64,000 nucleotides of DNA. Origin: Taudactylus pleione. Lineage: Eukaryota > Chordata > Amphibia > Anura > Myobatrachidae. The position numbers and the translations under genes were made by a program. This document shows, one piece after another, positions 19,579 to 31,831 of the stretch. The stretch's first letter is position 1. Each line of letters starts with the position of its first letter. The notes beneath the pieces were generated by a model. That model searched no databases. It saw nothing but the letters and a program-made list of their open reading frames with translations, and was not told the DNA's origin. The stretch lies in contig JAUIMM010001586.1 of assembly GCA_031769625.1 (NCBI GenBank), positions 658,501 through 722,500 of the forward strand, given 5' to 3'.

Positions 19579-20512
19579 CAGGGCTGGATTAAGGCTTGTG
19601 GGGGCCCTGGGGCAACTAAGTTGTGGGGGCCCCCACCAAGGCACATAGAGCCTACCCCCCTCTTCCGCCACACATTAAACACGCGCACACATATAATATA
19701 TATGTAGCATAAATATTTTATATAACATACACACTAACACACAAATATACAGTATACACACACATACATACTAACAAATCTAGGGCCTGATTCAGACCCA
19801 CTCGCGAGCGGCTGTCCGCTCGCAAGTGGGTCGATGTTATGGACTGAGCATACTCAAGATGGAAGGAGGTCCGTCGTGCGCATGCGCCAGACGCGACGAG
19901 CGAAGGAAAGTCCTTCGCTCGTTGTGTCCGATCAAAGGGGGCGTGCTGTCAATGTTGATTGACAGCACGCCCCCTTTGGTGGGCGTGCCGGGGGCGTGCC
20001 TCCCTGACGGGGGCGTTCCCACGGGAACGCCTCCCGTCAGAAGCCGGCCCACTGACATCACTAGTGATGTCAGTGGGAGTGATTTTGGCTCTGATAGAGC
20101 CAAAATCACTCTGGAGCTTGCGGTTGAAAACCTCAACCGCAGGCTCCGGCTCGCAATTTCGATGGTCGCGATGGTCTCGACCATCGCGGCCATCACAAAG
20201 CACGCTCGTATAGCCTGTGGGTGGTGACCCACAGCTATACGAGCGTCCAGGAGGACGCTCCATGAAAATGGAGCCCGGCCCTCATTCAGAGCGTGCGCTC
20301 TGCTCAGAGCGTACGGCTCTGAATGAGGGCCATACACAGTATACACACACTAGCACATATATACACATTAACACATACACAGTATACACACACTATCACA
20401 TACAGTATATACAATAATACATACACAAACACATACAGTATATAAATAATAAAAAAGTACACATACAGTACACTCACATTCTATGCAGCTGCTGGTCACT
20501 TCATTAATAATA
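19579..20512 (+). mobile_element. hAT element, left part, truncated by duplication junction (unit 1)
   Basis: Begins CAGGGCTGGATTAAGG directly after the satellite octamer TCTGTGAT (19571-19578), the target duplication seen on both sides of the full-length copies. The interior is a degenerate CA/TA tract. It is interrupted at 19783-20331 and stops at the unit junction. Confidence 0.85.
19783..20331 (+). mobile_element. Serial-hairpin element, copy C1
   Basis: About 549 bp with ends GGGCCTGATTCAGACCC and GGCTCTGAATGAGGGCC. Consecutive hairpins lie at 19796-19831, 19898-19920, 19934-19977 (20-bp stem), 20004-20040, 20048-20077 (loop-free palindrome), 20078-20110, 20113-20147, 20161-20194, 20204-20244, 20243-20258, 20257-20274 and 20277-20331. 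One further hairpin near 19846-19888 has decayed. CTA precedes and ATA follows the element. The matching position in unit 3 is uninterrupted and reads AACAAATATACACAG, so the target duplication was probably ATA. Confidence 0.92.
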
Positions 20513-20537
20513 GTTATATTATATAGCAAGCACCAGT

Positions 20538-21129
20538 ATGACATAGTATACAGCATTATGGGCCTTATTCTGAGTCAGACGCAGCAGCGATGTTGGACGC
20601 AGTGTAGTAGTGTTTGTAGTCTGAGTTGCACCACACGTACATACTGAAGGTGTTTGCACAGATATGCAGTACAGATTTGGACACACACAAAGAAGTGCAT
20701 CAGAAATGTGTTGGCCGTTCCTGTTTGGTTACAGAGTTTTGGCTAATCAGACGCAGATGTAACGATGGGCGTGTTATTGGAGTGACACAGGAGTGCTGAG
20801 GAAAGTGGTTGTGTACAGAGACGCTGAATCGCTCACATTGGAGGCCATACTTATTTGGATGATCTGTCCCTAGCATAGGGCTGGTGCAAGTTTCAATGGT
20901 GCGACTGACGTTAGCGTCTGAAGCTGATTGCAGCGTCTGTGCACACTGACAGTGGGTGTCTTTGTCCTTGCACATTCAGATGCATGGCTGTACACCAGGG
21001 ACGAGCTTTGTTGGCATTGGTATTAAGTCGCAGACGCAACTGCATCAAAAGATGCATGGACGGCCTCTACGGGAGGGAGTATCCCGTTCCCCTCAACAGT
21101 CCCCGCCCCCTCAGCAGACCCGCCCCCAT
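20538..21129. other. Unrecognised segment of unit 2
   Basis: Counterpart of 13690-14281 with only scattered substitutions. No domain is recognised. Confidence 0.4.
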
Positions 21130-21441
21130 TAGGGCTGCTACCAGAATTTTCCCGGGCTGGTTTTTCATCCCAATCCGCCCCTGCTGTCAGGATCCAGGGA
21201 AGGTACGGGCAGGGCCGGCAACAGAAATCTTGGGGCCCGTTACTCAGATATCTCTGGGGCTCCCCCTCGACCCCGACCCCTTGCATATGCCAGCAATGAC
21301 AGCCAGGGCCATACTGCATTCGGCAGCATGACCCTGCTAACTATATCGCCCATTGGACCTGCATGCAGGGCCTAGGGAGGATGTCACTGATGATGCATGG
21401 GAGCGCGCTTCTTCAGCAACATGACGGGTACACACTAGCAC

Positions 21442-21615
21442 ATATCCAACAACCGGCAGCACTCCACGGACTTGAAAGAACCACAATACACAGCCAGGTA
21501 TAACCGCCGTTTCAGATGTTTGAAAAAAGATGTAGTAAACATCTGAAATGTTGGTTATACCTGGCTGTGTATTATGGTTCTTTCAAGTCCGTGGAGTGCT
21601 GCCGGCTGTTGGATA
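21442..21615. repeat. Long foldback (unit 2)
   Basis: Counterpart of 14594-14767. One arm change is seen (GAAATG in place of GAAACG). A longer TA-repeat block (about 21616-21846) follows. Confidence 0.85.
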
Positions 21616-21848
21616 TATATATATATATGATATATATATATCTATCTATATATACATATATATATATATACATATATATATACATATATCGATAAATCAT
21701 TATATATATATATAGATATATATGTATGTATATGTATATATAGATCTATCTAGATATATATATATAGATCTACATATACTGTATATATATATATATATAT
21801 ATATATAGATCTATATACAGTATATATATGGATCTACAGGTATATATA

Positions 21849-23470
21849 CAGTCAGGTCCATAAATATTGGGACATTGACAGAATTTTCATATTTTGGCCT
21901 CTATTCACCACCACAATGGCTTTGAAATGAAACAAACAAGATGTGATTTAACTGCAGACTTTCAGATTTCATTTGAGGGTAATTACATCCAAATCAGGTG
22001 AACGGTGTAGGAATTACAACGGTTTCTATATGTGCCTCCCACTTTTTAAGGGGCCAAAAGTAATGGGACAAACTAAACAATCCTAAATCTAACGTTCACT
22101 TTTTAATACTTTGTTGCAAATCCTTTGCAGGCAATTACAGCCTGAAGTCTGGAACGCATAGACTTCACCAGACGCTGGGTTTCATCCCTGGTGATGCTCT
22201 TCCAGGCCTCTACTGCAAATGTCTTCAGTTCCTGCTTGTTCTTGGGGCATTTTCCCTTCAGTTTTGTCTTCATCAAGTGAAATGCATGCTCAATCGGATT
22301 CAGGTCAGGGGATTGACTTGGCCACTGCATAACATTCCACTTTTTAGCCTTAAAAAACAATTTGGTTGCTTTTGCAGTATGCTTCGGGTCATTGTCCATC
22401 TGCACTGTGAAGCGCCGTCCAATGAGTTCTGAAGCATTTGACTGAATATGAGCATATAGTATTGCCTGAAACACTTCAGAATTAATTCTGCTGCTTTTGT
22501 CAGCAGTCACATCATCAATAAATACAAGGGAACCAGTTCCATTAGCAGCCATACATGCCCACGCCATGACACTACCACCACCATGCTTCACTGATGAGGT
22601 GGTATGTTTTGGATCATGAGCAGTTCCTTTCCTTCTCCGTACTCTTCTCTTCCCATCACTCTGGTACAAGTTGATCTTTATCTCATCTGTCCATAGGATG
22701 TTGTTCTAGAACTGTAATGGCTTTTTTAGATTTTGTTTGGCAAACTCTAATCTGGTCTTCCTGTTTTTGTGGCTCACCAATGGTTTGCATCTTGTGGTGA
22801 ACCCTCTATATTCACTCTTGTGAAGTCTTCTCTTGATTGTTGACTTTGACACATATACATCTACCTCCTGGAGAGTGTTCTTGATTTGGCCAACTGGGAA
22901 ATAATTCTGTCATCCACCACAGTTGTTTTCCGTGGTCTTCCGGGTCTTTGGTGTTGCTGAGCTCTCCGGTGCGTTCTTTCTTTTTAAGAATGTTCCAAAC
23001 AGTTGATTTGGCCACACCTAATGTTTTTGCTATCTCTCTGATGGGTTTGTTTTGATTTTTCAGCCTAATGATGGCTTGCTTCACTGATAGTGACAGCTCT
23101 TTGGATCTCATATTGAGAGTCGACATCAACTGATTCCAAATGCAAATGTCACACTTAGAATCAACTCCAGACCTTTTACCTGCTTAATTGATAATGAAAT
23201 AACGAGGGAATAGCCCACACCTGTCCATGAAATAGCTTTTGAGTTGATAGTCCCATTACTTTTGGCCCCTTAAAAAGTGGGAGGCACATATTGAAACCGT
23301 TGTAATTCCTACACTGTTCACATGATTTGGATGTAATTACCCTCAAATTAAATCTGAAAGTCTGCAGTTAAAGCACATCTTGTTTGTTTCATTTCAAAAC
23401 CATTGTGGTGGTGAATAGAGGCCAAAATCTGAAAATTCTGTCAATGTCCCAATATTTATGGACCTGACTC
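21849..23470 (-). mobile_element. Tc1-like transposon, non-functional (unit 2)
   Basis: Counterpart of the unit 1 element, about 1622 bp. The right terminus reads GGACCTGACTC, with a final C in place of G, and TA follows. A 3-base loss near 22907 is private to this unit. Confidence 0.95.
22103..23129 (-). pseudogene. Tc1 transposase pseudogene (unit 2)
   Basis: The C-terminal fragment 22103-22669 has the same 188 codons as unit 1, and the N-terminal fragment is 22812-23129. It carries the same one-base loss before the GRPR linker, the same premature TAG ahead of WTDE, and a private codon loss in the linker. Confidence 0.93.
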
Positions 23471-23479
23471 TATATATAT

Positions 23480-24338
23480 ATATAAAAGAGAAATTGAGCT
23501 GCCTATATATGTACTTAGGGGGCACACTAAAAATTACGTACTAAAAATTAATACTGACTTACCGGACAGACAGTGCACAATGGAGGACCAGGGCAGGACG
23601 GTGCAGCCCAGCAAGACCCTCTGTGTGCCGGGCGGCGTCGGGTGTGTCAGTGATTAATTGGCTCCTCCTGAGTCCTGTCCAGGCAGCTGGACTCACTGTT
23701 GATCCCGGCGCCCGCTCCTCGGTAGACATCAAAGGAGACCAGGGTGGAGGGCCTGCGCAGCGTCATGAGAATGATGTCATGACGCCGTGCATAACGTGCA
23801 AGCATCCGACCTCCGCCGGCGGCGGCCACAGCCCACACACAGTGTATGGGTAAGTAAGAGAGAAGGAGGCCAGGGCCGGCCGGCGGGGCGATGTAGGAGG
23901 AGGGGGGAGATTTTACACAAGCCGTGGACCTGTGGCAGAGAGAGGTCACGTGTTTCGTGCCCCTGAGCACTCGGGGCCTCTCAGAACCTCGGGGCCCGGC
24001 ACAGGTGTGCCCCTAGTCCCCCCCTGTTGCCGGGCATGGGTACGGGGCACCTAGCTGCATGCCACTGTGGGAAGAGGAGGGGAGAACACTCACACTGAGT
24101 GACAACTACACGGGGTTTGCCGCCGGTGATTAAGTGGGCGGGACCTTGGACGGCTGCCGGTTAGGCATGCATCAGAGCCAGACTGTGTAGCAGGAAAAAA
24201 TAAATATTCCTGACTACAGCAGCACCAGCAGCTTCACGGAGGGGAAGGGGGCAGAGCCCTGGAATGCCCCTGCTGCCTTGTTGTCTCATTTGACCATTTT
24301 CAGCTTTTTTTACATATACAGTCTCTCCCTAAGGGCTC
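23480..24338. other. GC-rich non-coding segment (unit 2)
   Basis: Counterpart of 16610-17444, keeping GTGCCCCTGAGCACTCGG near 23958 that is missing in unit 1. No coding signal is seen. Confidence 0.4.
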
Positions 24339-24838
24339 TGAGCCTGATTCAGAGCCAGATGCTCTTACAGAGCGCTCGCTCTGAATCAGGGCATTTTTTT
24401 TCTTTTTATGGAGCGGCCTCCTGGCCACTCGCATAGCTGTGGGTGACTTCCCACAGCTATTGTGAGCGGCCAGGATGATGGTCACGATGGTCAAGACCAT
24501 CGGGCTTGCGACGAGTCCCTTGTGGTAGGGTCTCATGGCCGCAAGCCCCAGAGAGCTTCCAGCTCTAATAGAGCCGGAAGCTGTCCCACTGACATCACTG
24601 GGGCCTCAATGGGACCTCCCCCAAATGGCAGACATTCCTTCGGGAACGCCTCCATTTGGCCGGCCACGCCCTCGGCCCTCCTACCAAACGGGGCGAGCTG
24701 TCACTCACCATCGACAGCTCGCCCCCTTTGGTGCGAGACCCAGAGCGACAGAGCACCCGACGCTATCCGGGTCTCGCGAATGCGCACGACGGAGCCGACT
24801 CCGTCGTTCGCATGCCCAGTGGGCCACCATCGGCCCAC
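24339..24838 (+). mobile_element. Serial-hairpin element, diverged (unit 2)
   Basis: Keeps the CTGTGGGTGACTTCCCACAG hairpin (near 24437-24456), the ATGGTCAAGACCAT hairpin and the GGGCGAGCTGTC...GACAGCTCGCCC hairpin. The left end has decayed to GAGCCTGATTCAGAGCC. Confidence 0.75.
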
Positions 24839-24903
24839 TATTCATTATGTTAATTATCGGGGATTCATCATTGCTCTGGTGTGGAGATTTTCAGATCAGC
24901 TGT

Positions 24904-26513
24904 CTACACTAGTGTATGGGGACAGCGGGCCATTCCAGAAGAGGAAGGTAAGCAGTAGATATCTGTGATACTAGTGTATGGGGAAAGCGGGCCATTCTGG
25001 GAGTGGAAGGTAAGCAGGAAATATCTGTTATACTAATGTATGGGGACAGCGGTCCATTCCGGGAGTGGAAGGTAAGCAGGAAATATCTGTTATAATAATG
25101 TATGGGGACAGCTGGCCATTCCAGGAGTGGAAGGTAAGCAGGAGATATCTGTGATACTAGTGTATGGGGACAGCGGGACATTCCGGGAGTGGAAGGTAAG
25201 CTGGTGATATTTGTGATACTAGTGTATGGGGACAGCCAGCCATTCCAGGAGAGTAAAGTAAGCAGGAGATATCTGTGATACTAGTGTATGGGGACAACGG
25301 GCCATTCCGGGAGTGGAAGGATAGCAGAAGATATCTGTGATCGTAGTGTATGGGGACAGCGGGCCATTCCGGGAGTGGAAGGTAAAAAGGAAATGTCTGT
25401 GATAGTAATGTATGGGGACAGCGGGACATTCCGGAAGTGGAAGGTAAGCAGGTGATATCTGTGATACTAGTGTATGGGGACAGTGGGCCACTCCAGGAGA
25501 GGAAGGTAAGTAGGAGATATCTGTGATACTAGTGTATGGGGACAGCGGGCCATTCCAGGAGAGGAAGGTAAGCAGGAGATATTGTGATACTAGTGTATGG
25601 GGACAGCAGGATATTCCGAGAGGGAGGTAAGCAGGAGATATCTGTGATACTAGTGTATGGGGATAGCGGGCCATTCCGGGAGTGGAAGGTAAGCAGGAGC
25701 CATCTGTGATACTAGTGTATGGGGACAGCGGGTCATTCCACGAGAGGAAGGTAAGCAGGAGATATCCGTGATACTAGTGCATGAGCACAGCGGACCATTC
25801 CGCCAGAGGAAGGTAAGCAGGAGATATCTGTGATACTAGTGTATGGGGGCAGCGGCCCATTCCGGGAGTGGAAGTAAGCAGGAGATATATGTGATACTAG
25901 TGTATGGAGACAGTGGGCCATTCCAGGAGTGGAAGGTAAGCAGGAGATATCTGTGATACTAGTGTATGGGGAGAGTGGGCCATTCCAGGAGCGGAAGGTA
26001 AGCAGGAGACATCTGTGATACTAGTGTATGGGGACAGCGGGCCATTCCACCAGAGGAAGGTAAGTAGGAGATATCTGTGATACTAGTGTATGGGGGCAGC
26101 GGGCCATTCCGGGAGTGGAAGTAAGCTGGAGATATATGTGATACTAGTGTATGGGGCCAGTGGGCCATTCCGGGAGTGGAAGGTAAGCAGGAGACATCTG
26201 TGAAACTAGTGTATGGCGACAGCAGGCCATTCCACCAGAGGAAGGTAAGCAGAAGACATCTGTGATACTAGTGTATGGGGACAGCGGGCCATTCCACCAG
26301 AGGAAGGTAAGTAGGAGATATCTGTGATACTAGTGTATGGGGGCAGCGGGCCATTCCGGGAGTGGAAGTAAGCAGGAGATATATGTGATACTAGTCTATG
26401 GCGACAGCGGGCCATTCCGGGAGTGGAAGGTAAGGAAGAGACATCTGTGATACTAGTGTATGGGGACAGCGGGCCATTACGCCAGATGAAGGTAAGCAGG
26501 GGATATCTGTGAT
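24904..26513. repeat. 62-bp satellite array 2
   Basis: About 26 units of the same satellite. Unit content in the 25.69-25.85 kb part resembles unit 3 more than unit 1, showing exchange or deletion within arrays after duplication. Confidence 0.95.
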
Positions 26514-27447
26514 CAGGGCTGGATTAAGGCTTGTGGGGGCCCTGGGGCAACTAAGTTGTGGGGGCCCCCACCAAGGCACATAGAGCCTACCCCCCTCTTC
26601 CGCCACACATTAAACACGCGCACACATATAATATATATGTAGCATAAATATTTTATATAACATACACACTAACACACAAATATACAGTATACACACACAT
26701 ACATACTAACAAATCTAGGGCCTGATTCAGACCCACTCGCGAGCGGCTGTCCGCTCGCAAGTGGGTCGATGTTATGGACTGAGCATACTCAAGATGGAAG
26801 GAGGTCCGTCGTGCGCATGCGCCAGACGCGACGAGCGAAGGAAAGTCCTTCGCTCGTTGTGTCCGATCAAAGGGGGCGTGCTGTCAATGTTGATTGACAG
26901 CACGCCCCCTTTGGTGGGCGTGCCGGGGGCGTGCCTCCCTGACGGGGGCGTTCCCACGGGAACGCCTCCCGTCAGAAGCCGGCCCACTGACATCACTAGT
27001 GATGTCAGTGGGAGTGATTTTGGCTCTGATAGAGCCAAAATCACTCCGGAGCTTGCGGTTGAAAACCTCAACCGCAGGCTCCGGCTCGCAATTTCGATGG
27101 TCGCGATGGTCTCGACCATCGCGGCCATCACAAAGCACGCTCGTATAGCCTGTGGGTGGTGACCCACAGCTATACGAGCGTCCAGGAGGACGCTCCATGA
27201 AAATGGAGCCCGGCCCTCATTCAGAGTGTGCGCTCTGCTCAGAGCGTACGGCTCTGAATGAGGGCCATACACAGTATACACACACTAGCACATATATACA
27301 CATTAACACATACACAGTATACACACACTATCACATACAGTATATACAATAATACATACACAAACACATACAGTATATAAATAATAAAAAAGTACACATA
27401 CAGTACACTCACATTCTATGCAGCTGCTGGTCACTTCATTAATAATA
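26514..27447 (+). mobile_element. hAT element, left part, truncated (unit 2)
   Basis: CAGGGCTGGATTAAGG follows TCTGTGAT. It is interrupted at 26718-27266 and ends at the junction TTCATTAATAATA/GTTATATT. Confidence 0.85.
26718..27266 (+). mobile_element. Serial-hairpin element, copy C2
   Basis: Nearly identical to copy C1 at the same place in the hAT, with the same CTA/ATA flanks. It was therefore duplicated with the unit and not inserted anew. It repairs one arm mismatch relative to C1 (ATCACTCCGGAGC against ATCACTCTGGAGC). Confidence 0.92.
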
Positions 27448-27472
27448 GTTATATTATATAGCAAGCACCAGT

Positions 27473-28064
27473 ATGACATAGTATACAGCATTATGGGCCT
27501 TATTCTGAGTCAGACGCAGCAGCGATGTTGGACGCAGTGTAGTAGTGTTTGTTGTCTGAGTTGCACCACACGTACATACTGAAGGTGTTTGCACAGATAT
27601 GCAGTACAGATTTGGACACACACAAAGAAGTGCATCAGAAATGTGTTGGCCATTCCTGTTTGGTTACAGAGTTTTGGCTAATCAGACGCAGATGTAACGA
27701 TGGGCGTGTTATTGGAGTGACACAGGAGTGCTGAGGAAAGTGGTTGTGTACAGAGACGCTGAATCGCTCACATTGGAGGCCATACTTATTTGGATGATCT
27801 GTCCCTAGCATAGGGCTGGTGCAAGTTTCAATGGTGCGACTGACGTTAGCGTCTGAAGCTGATTGCAGCGTCTGTGCACACTGACAGTGGGTGTCTTTGT
27901 CCTTGCACATTCAGATGCATGGCTGTACACCAGGGACGAGCTTTGTTGGCATTGGTATTAAGTCGCAGACGCAACTGCATCAAAAGATGCATGGACGGCC
28001 TCTACGGGAGGGAGTATCCCGTTCCCCTCAACAGTCCCCACCCCCTCAGCAGACCCGCCCCCAT
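27473..28064. other. Unrecognised segment of unit 3
   Basis: Counterpart of 13690-14281. No domain is recognised. Confidence 0.4.
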
Positions 28065-28376
28065 GAGGGCTGCTACCAGAATTTTCCCGGGCTGGTTTTT
28101 CATCCCAATCCGCCCCTGCTGTCAGGATCCAGGGAAGGTACGGGCAGGGCCGGCAACAGAAATCTTGGGGCCCGTTACTCAGATATCTCTGGGGCTCCCC
28201 CTCGACCCCGACCCCTTGCATATGCCAGCAATGACAGCCAGGGCCATGCTGCATTCGGCAGCATGACCCTGCTAACTATATCGCCCATTGGACCTGCATG
28301 CAGGGCCTAGGGAGGATGTCACTGATGATGCATGGGAGCGCGCTTCTTCAGCAACATGACGGGTACACACTAGCAC

Positions 28377-28551
28377 ATATCCAACAACCGGCAGCACTCC
28401 ACGGACTTGAAAGAACCACAATACACAGCCAGGTATAACCGCCGTTTCAGATGTTTGAAAAAAGATGTAGTAAACATCTGAAACGTTGGTTATACCTGGC
28501 TGTGTATTATGGTTCTTTCAAGTCCGTGGAGTGCTGCCGGCTGTTGGATAT
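28377..28551. repeat. Long foldback (unit 3)
   Basis: Counterpart of 14594-14767, followed by a TA-repeat block to about 28791 that differs in length from the other units. Confidence 0.85.
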
Positions 28552-28586
28552 ATATATATGATATATATATATATATCTATATATAC

Positions 28587-28619
<33 letters not shown>

Positions 28620-28793
28620 CATATATCGATAAATCATTATATATATATAGATATATATGTATGTATATGTATATATAGATCTATCTAGATATATATATAT
28701 AGATCTACATATACTGTGTATATATATATATATATATATATAGATCTATATACAGTATATATATGGATCTACAGGTATATATACAGTCAGGTC

Positions 28794-30405
28794 CATAAAT
28801 ATTGGGACATTGACAGAATTTTCAGATTTTGGCCTCTATTCACCACCACAATGGCTTTGAAATGAAACAAACAAGATGTGATTTAACTGCAGACTTTCAG
28901 ATTTCATTTGAGGGTAATTACATCCAAATCAGGTGAACGGTGTAGGAATTACAACGGTTTCTATATGTGCCTCCCACTTTTTAAGGGGCCAAAAGTAATG
29001 GGACAAACTAAACAATCCTAAATCTAACGTTCACTTTTTAATACTTTGTTGCAAATCCTTTGCAGGCAATTACAGCCTGAAGTCTGGAACGCATAGACTT
29101 CACCAGACGCTGGGTTTCATCCCTGGTGATGCTCTTCCAGGCCTCTACTGCAAATGTCTTCAGTTCCTGCTTGTTCTTGGGGCATTTTCCCTTCAGTTTT
29201 GTCTTCATCAAGTGAAATGCATGCTCAATCAGATTCAGGTCAGGGGATTGACTTGGCCATTGCATAACATTCCACTTTTTAGCCTTAAAAAACAATTTGG
29301 TTGCTTTTGCAGTATGCTTCGGGTCATTGTCCATCTGCACTGTGAAGCGCCGTCCAATGAGTTCTGAAGCATTTGACTGAATATGAGCATATAGTATTGC
29401 CTGAAACACTTCAGAATTCTGCTGCTTTTGTCAGCAGTCACATCATCAATAAATACAAGGGAACCAGTTCCATTAGCAGCCATACATGCCCACGCCATGA
29501 CACTACCACCACCATGCTTCACTGATGAGGTGGTATGTTTTGGATCATGAGCAGTTCCTTTCCTTCTCCGTACTCTTCTCTTCCCATCACTCTGGTACAA
29601 GTTGATCTTTATCTCATCTGTCCATAGGATGTTATTCTAGAACTGTAATGGCTTTTTTAGATTTTGTTTGGCAAACTCTAATCTGGTCTTCCTGTTTTTG
29701 TGGCTCACCAATGGTTTGCATCTTGTGGTGAACCCTCTATATTCACTCTTGTGAAGTCTTCTCTTGATTGTTGACTTTGACACATATACATCTACCTCCT
29801 GGAGAGTGTTCTTGATTTGGCCAACTGGGAAATAATTCTTCTGTCATCCACCACAGTTGTTTTCCGTGGTCTTCCGGGTCTTTTGGTGTTGCTGAGCTCT
29901 CCGGTGCGTTCTTTCTTTTTAAGAATGTTCCAAACAGTTGATTTGGCCACACCTAATGTTTTTGCTATCTCTCTGATGGGTTTGTTTTGATTTTTCAGCC
30001 TAATGATGGCTTGCTTCACTGATAGTGACAGCTCTTTGGATCTCATATTGAGAGTCGACATCAACTGATTCCACATGCAAATGTCACACCTAGAATCAAC
30101 TCCAGACCTTTTACCTGCTTAATTGATAATGAAATAACGAGGGAATAGCCCACACCTGACCATGAAATAGCTTTTGAGTTGATAGTCCCATTACTTTTGG
30201 CCCCTTAAAAAGTGGGAGGCACATATTGAAACCGTTGTAATTCCTACACTGTTCACATGATTTGGATGTAATTACCCTCAAATTAAATCTGAAAGTCTGC
30301 AGTTAAAGCACATCTTGTTTGTTTCATTTCAAAACCATTGTGGTGGTGAATAGAGGCCAAAATCTGAAAATTCTGTCAATGTCCCAATATTTATGGACCT
30401 GACTC
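28794..30405 (-). mobile_element. Tc1-like transposon, non-functional (unit 3)
   Basis: About 1612 bp, with the same termini and TA flanks. The right terminus has the same G-to-C change as unit 2. Confidence 0.95.
29038..30076 (-). pseudogene. Tc1 transposase pseudogene (unit 3)
   Basis: The N-terminal frame (29792-30076) is better preserved than in units 1 and 2: it reads through KRPGRPRKTTVVDDRR, the basic GRPR linker between the two helix-turn-helix parts. The frame is still lost soon after (ends SRTLSRR). The catalytic part is split by a 4-base loss near 29416. A Pro-to-Leu change sits beside the catalytic Glu (LNLIEH in place of LNPIEH). It cannot encode a working enzyme. Confidence 0.93.
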
Positions 30406-30414
30406 TATATATAT

Positions 30415-31269
30415 AAAAGAGAAATTGAGCTGCCTATATATGTACTTAGGGGGCACACTAAAAATTACGTACTAAAAATTAATACTGACTTACCGGACAG
30501 ACAGTGCACAATGGAGGACCAGGGCAGGACGGTGCAGCCCAGCAAGACCCTCTGTGTGCCGGGCGGCGTCGGGTGTGTCAGTGATTAATTGGCTCCTCCT
30601 GAGTCCTGTCCAGGCAGCTGGACTCACTGTTGATCCCGGCGCCCGCTCCTCGGTAGACATCAAAGGAGGCCAGGGTGGAGGGCCTGCGCAGCGTCATGAG
30701 AATGATGTCATGACGCCGTGCATAACGTGCAAGCATCCGACCTCCGCCGGCGGCGGCCACAGCCCACACACAGTGTATGGGTAAGTAAGAGAGAAGGAGG
30801 CCAGGGCCGGCCGGCGGGGCGATGTAGGAGGAGGGGGGAGATTTTACACAAGCCGTGGACCTGTGGCAGAGAGAGGTCACGTGTTTCGTGCCCCTGAGCA
30901 CTCGGGGCCTCTCAGAACCTCGGGGCCCGGCACAGGTGTGCCCCTAGTCCCCCCTGTTGCCGGGCATGGGTACGGGGCACCTAGCTGCATGCCACTGTGG
31001 GAAGAGGAGGGGAGAACACTCACACTGAGTGACAACTACACGGGGTTTGCCGCCGGTGATTAAGTGGGCGGGACCTTGGACGGCTGCCGGTTAGGCATGC
31101 ATCAGAGCCAGACTGTGTAGCAGGAAAAAATAAATATTCCTGACTACAGCAGCACCAGCAGCTTCACAGAGGGGAAGGGGGCAGAGCCCTGGAATGCCCC
31201 TGCTGCCTTGTTGTCTCATTTGACCATTTTCAGCTTTTTTTACATATACAGTCTCTCCCTAAGGGCTCT
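30415..31269. other. GC-rich non-coding segment (unit 3)
   Basis: Counterpart of 16610-17444. One C is missing from the CCCCCC run near 30949 compared with unit 2. No coding signal is seen. Confidence 0.4.
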
Positions 31270-31768
31270 GGGCCTGATTCAGAGCCAGATGCTCTTACAG
31301 AGCGCTCGCTCTGAATCAGGGCATTTATTTTTTTTTATGGAGCGGCCTCCTGGCCACTCGCATAGCTGTGGGTGACTTCCCACAGCTATTGTGAGCGGCC
31401 AGGATGATGGTCACGATGGTCAAGACCATCGGGCTTGCGACGAGACCCTTGTGGTAGGGTCTCATGGCCGCAAGCCCCAGAGAGCTTCCAGCTCTAATAG
31501 AGCCGGAAGCTGTCCCACTGACATCACTGGGGCCTCAATGGGACCTCCCCCAAATGGCAGGCATTCCTTCGGGAACGCCTCCATTTGGCCGGCCACGCCC
31601 TCGGCCCTCCTACCAAACGGGGCGAGCTGTCACTCACCATCGACAGCTCGCCCCCTTTGGTGCGAGACCCAGAGCGACAGAGCACCCGTCGCTATCCGGG
31701 TCTCGCGAATGCGCACGACGGAGCCGACTCCGTCGTTCGCATGCCCAGTGGGCCACCATCGGCCCACT
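31270..31768 (+). mobile_element. Serial-hairpin element, diverged (unit 3)
   Basis: Best preserved of the three unit copies: left end GGGCCTGATTCAGAGCC, and GACGAGACCCTTGTGGTAGG keeps an arm that units 1 and 2 changed to GAGTCCC. Confidence 0.78.
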
Positions 31769-31831
31769 ATTCATTATGTTAATTATCGGGGATTCATCAT
31801 TGCTCTGGTGTGGAGATTTTCAGATCAGCTG

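Larger units (their letters stand above)
13665..20512. repeat. Tandem triplication, unit 1 (about 6.85 kb)
   Basis: The unit begins GTTATATTATATAGCAAGCA, repeated at 20513 and 27448. It contains, in order, an unrecognised 0.6-kb stretch, hAT scraps, a long foldback, AT repeats, a Tc1 element, GC-rich DNA, a serial-hairpin element, the 62-bp satellite, and a hAT left half holding another serial-hairpin element. Private deletions include 15 bases near 17070 and about 40 bases near 17557. Confidence 0.92.
20513..27447. repeat. Tandem triplication, unit 2 (about 6.93 kb)
   Basis: Same order of parts as unit 1. It shares with unit 1 the inserted serial-hairpin element in the hAT and a one-base loss in the transposase. 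It shares with unit 3 the 15-base segment near 23960 and the hairpin near 24450 that unit 1 lost. Point differences are few, so the duplications are recent. Confidence 0.92.

Noticed and set aside
19837..20346. A 169-codon frame conserved between 19.8 kb and 26.8 kb
   Set aside because: It lies in the serial-hairpin element and is conserved only because the unit was duplicated; overlapping frames on the other strand are equally kept.
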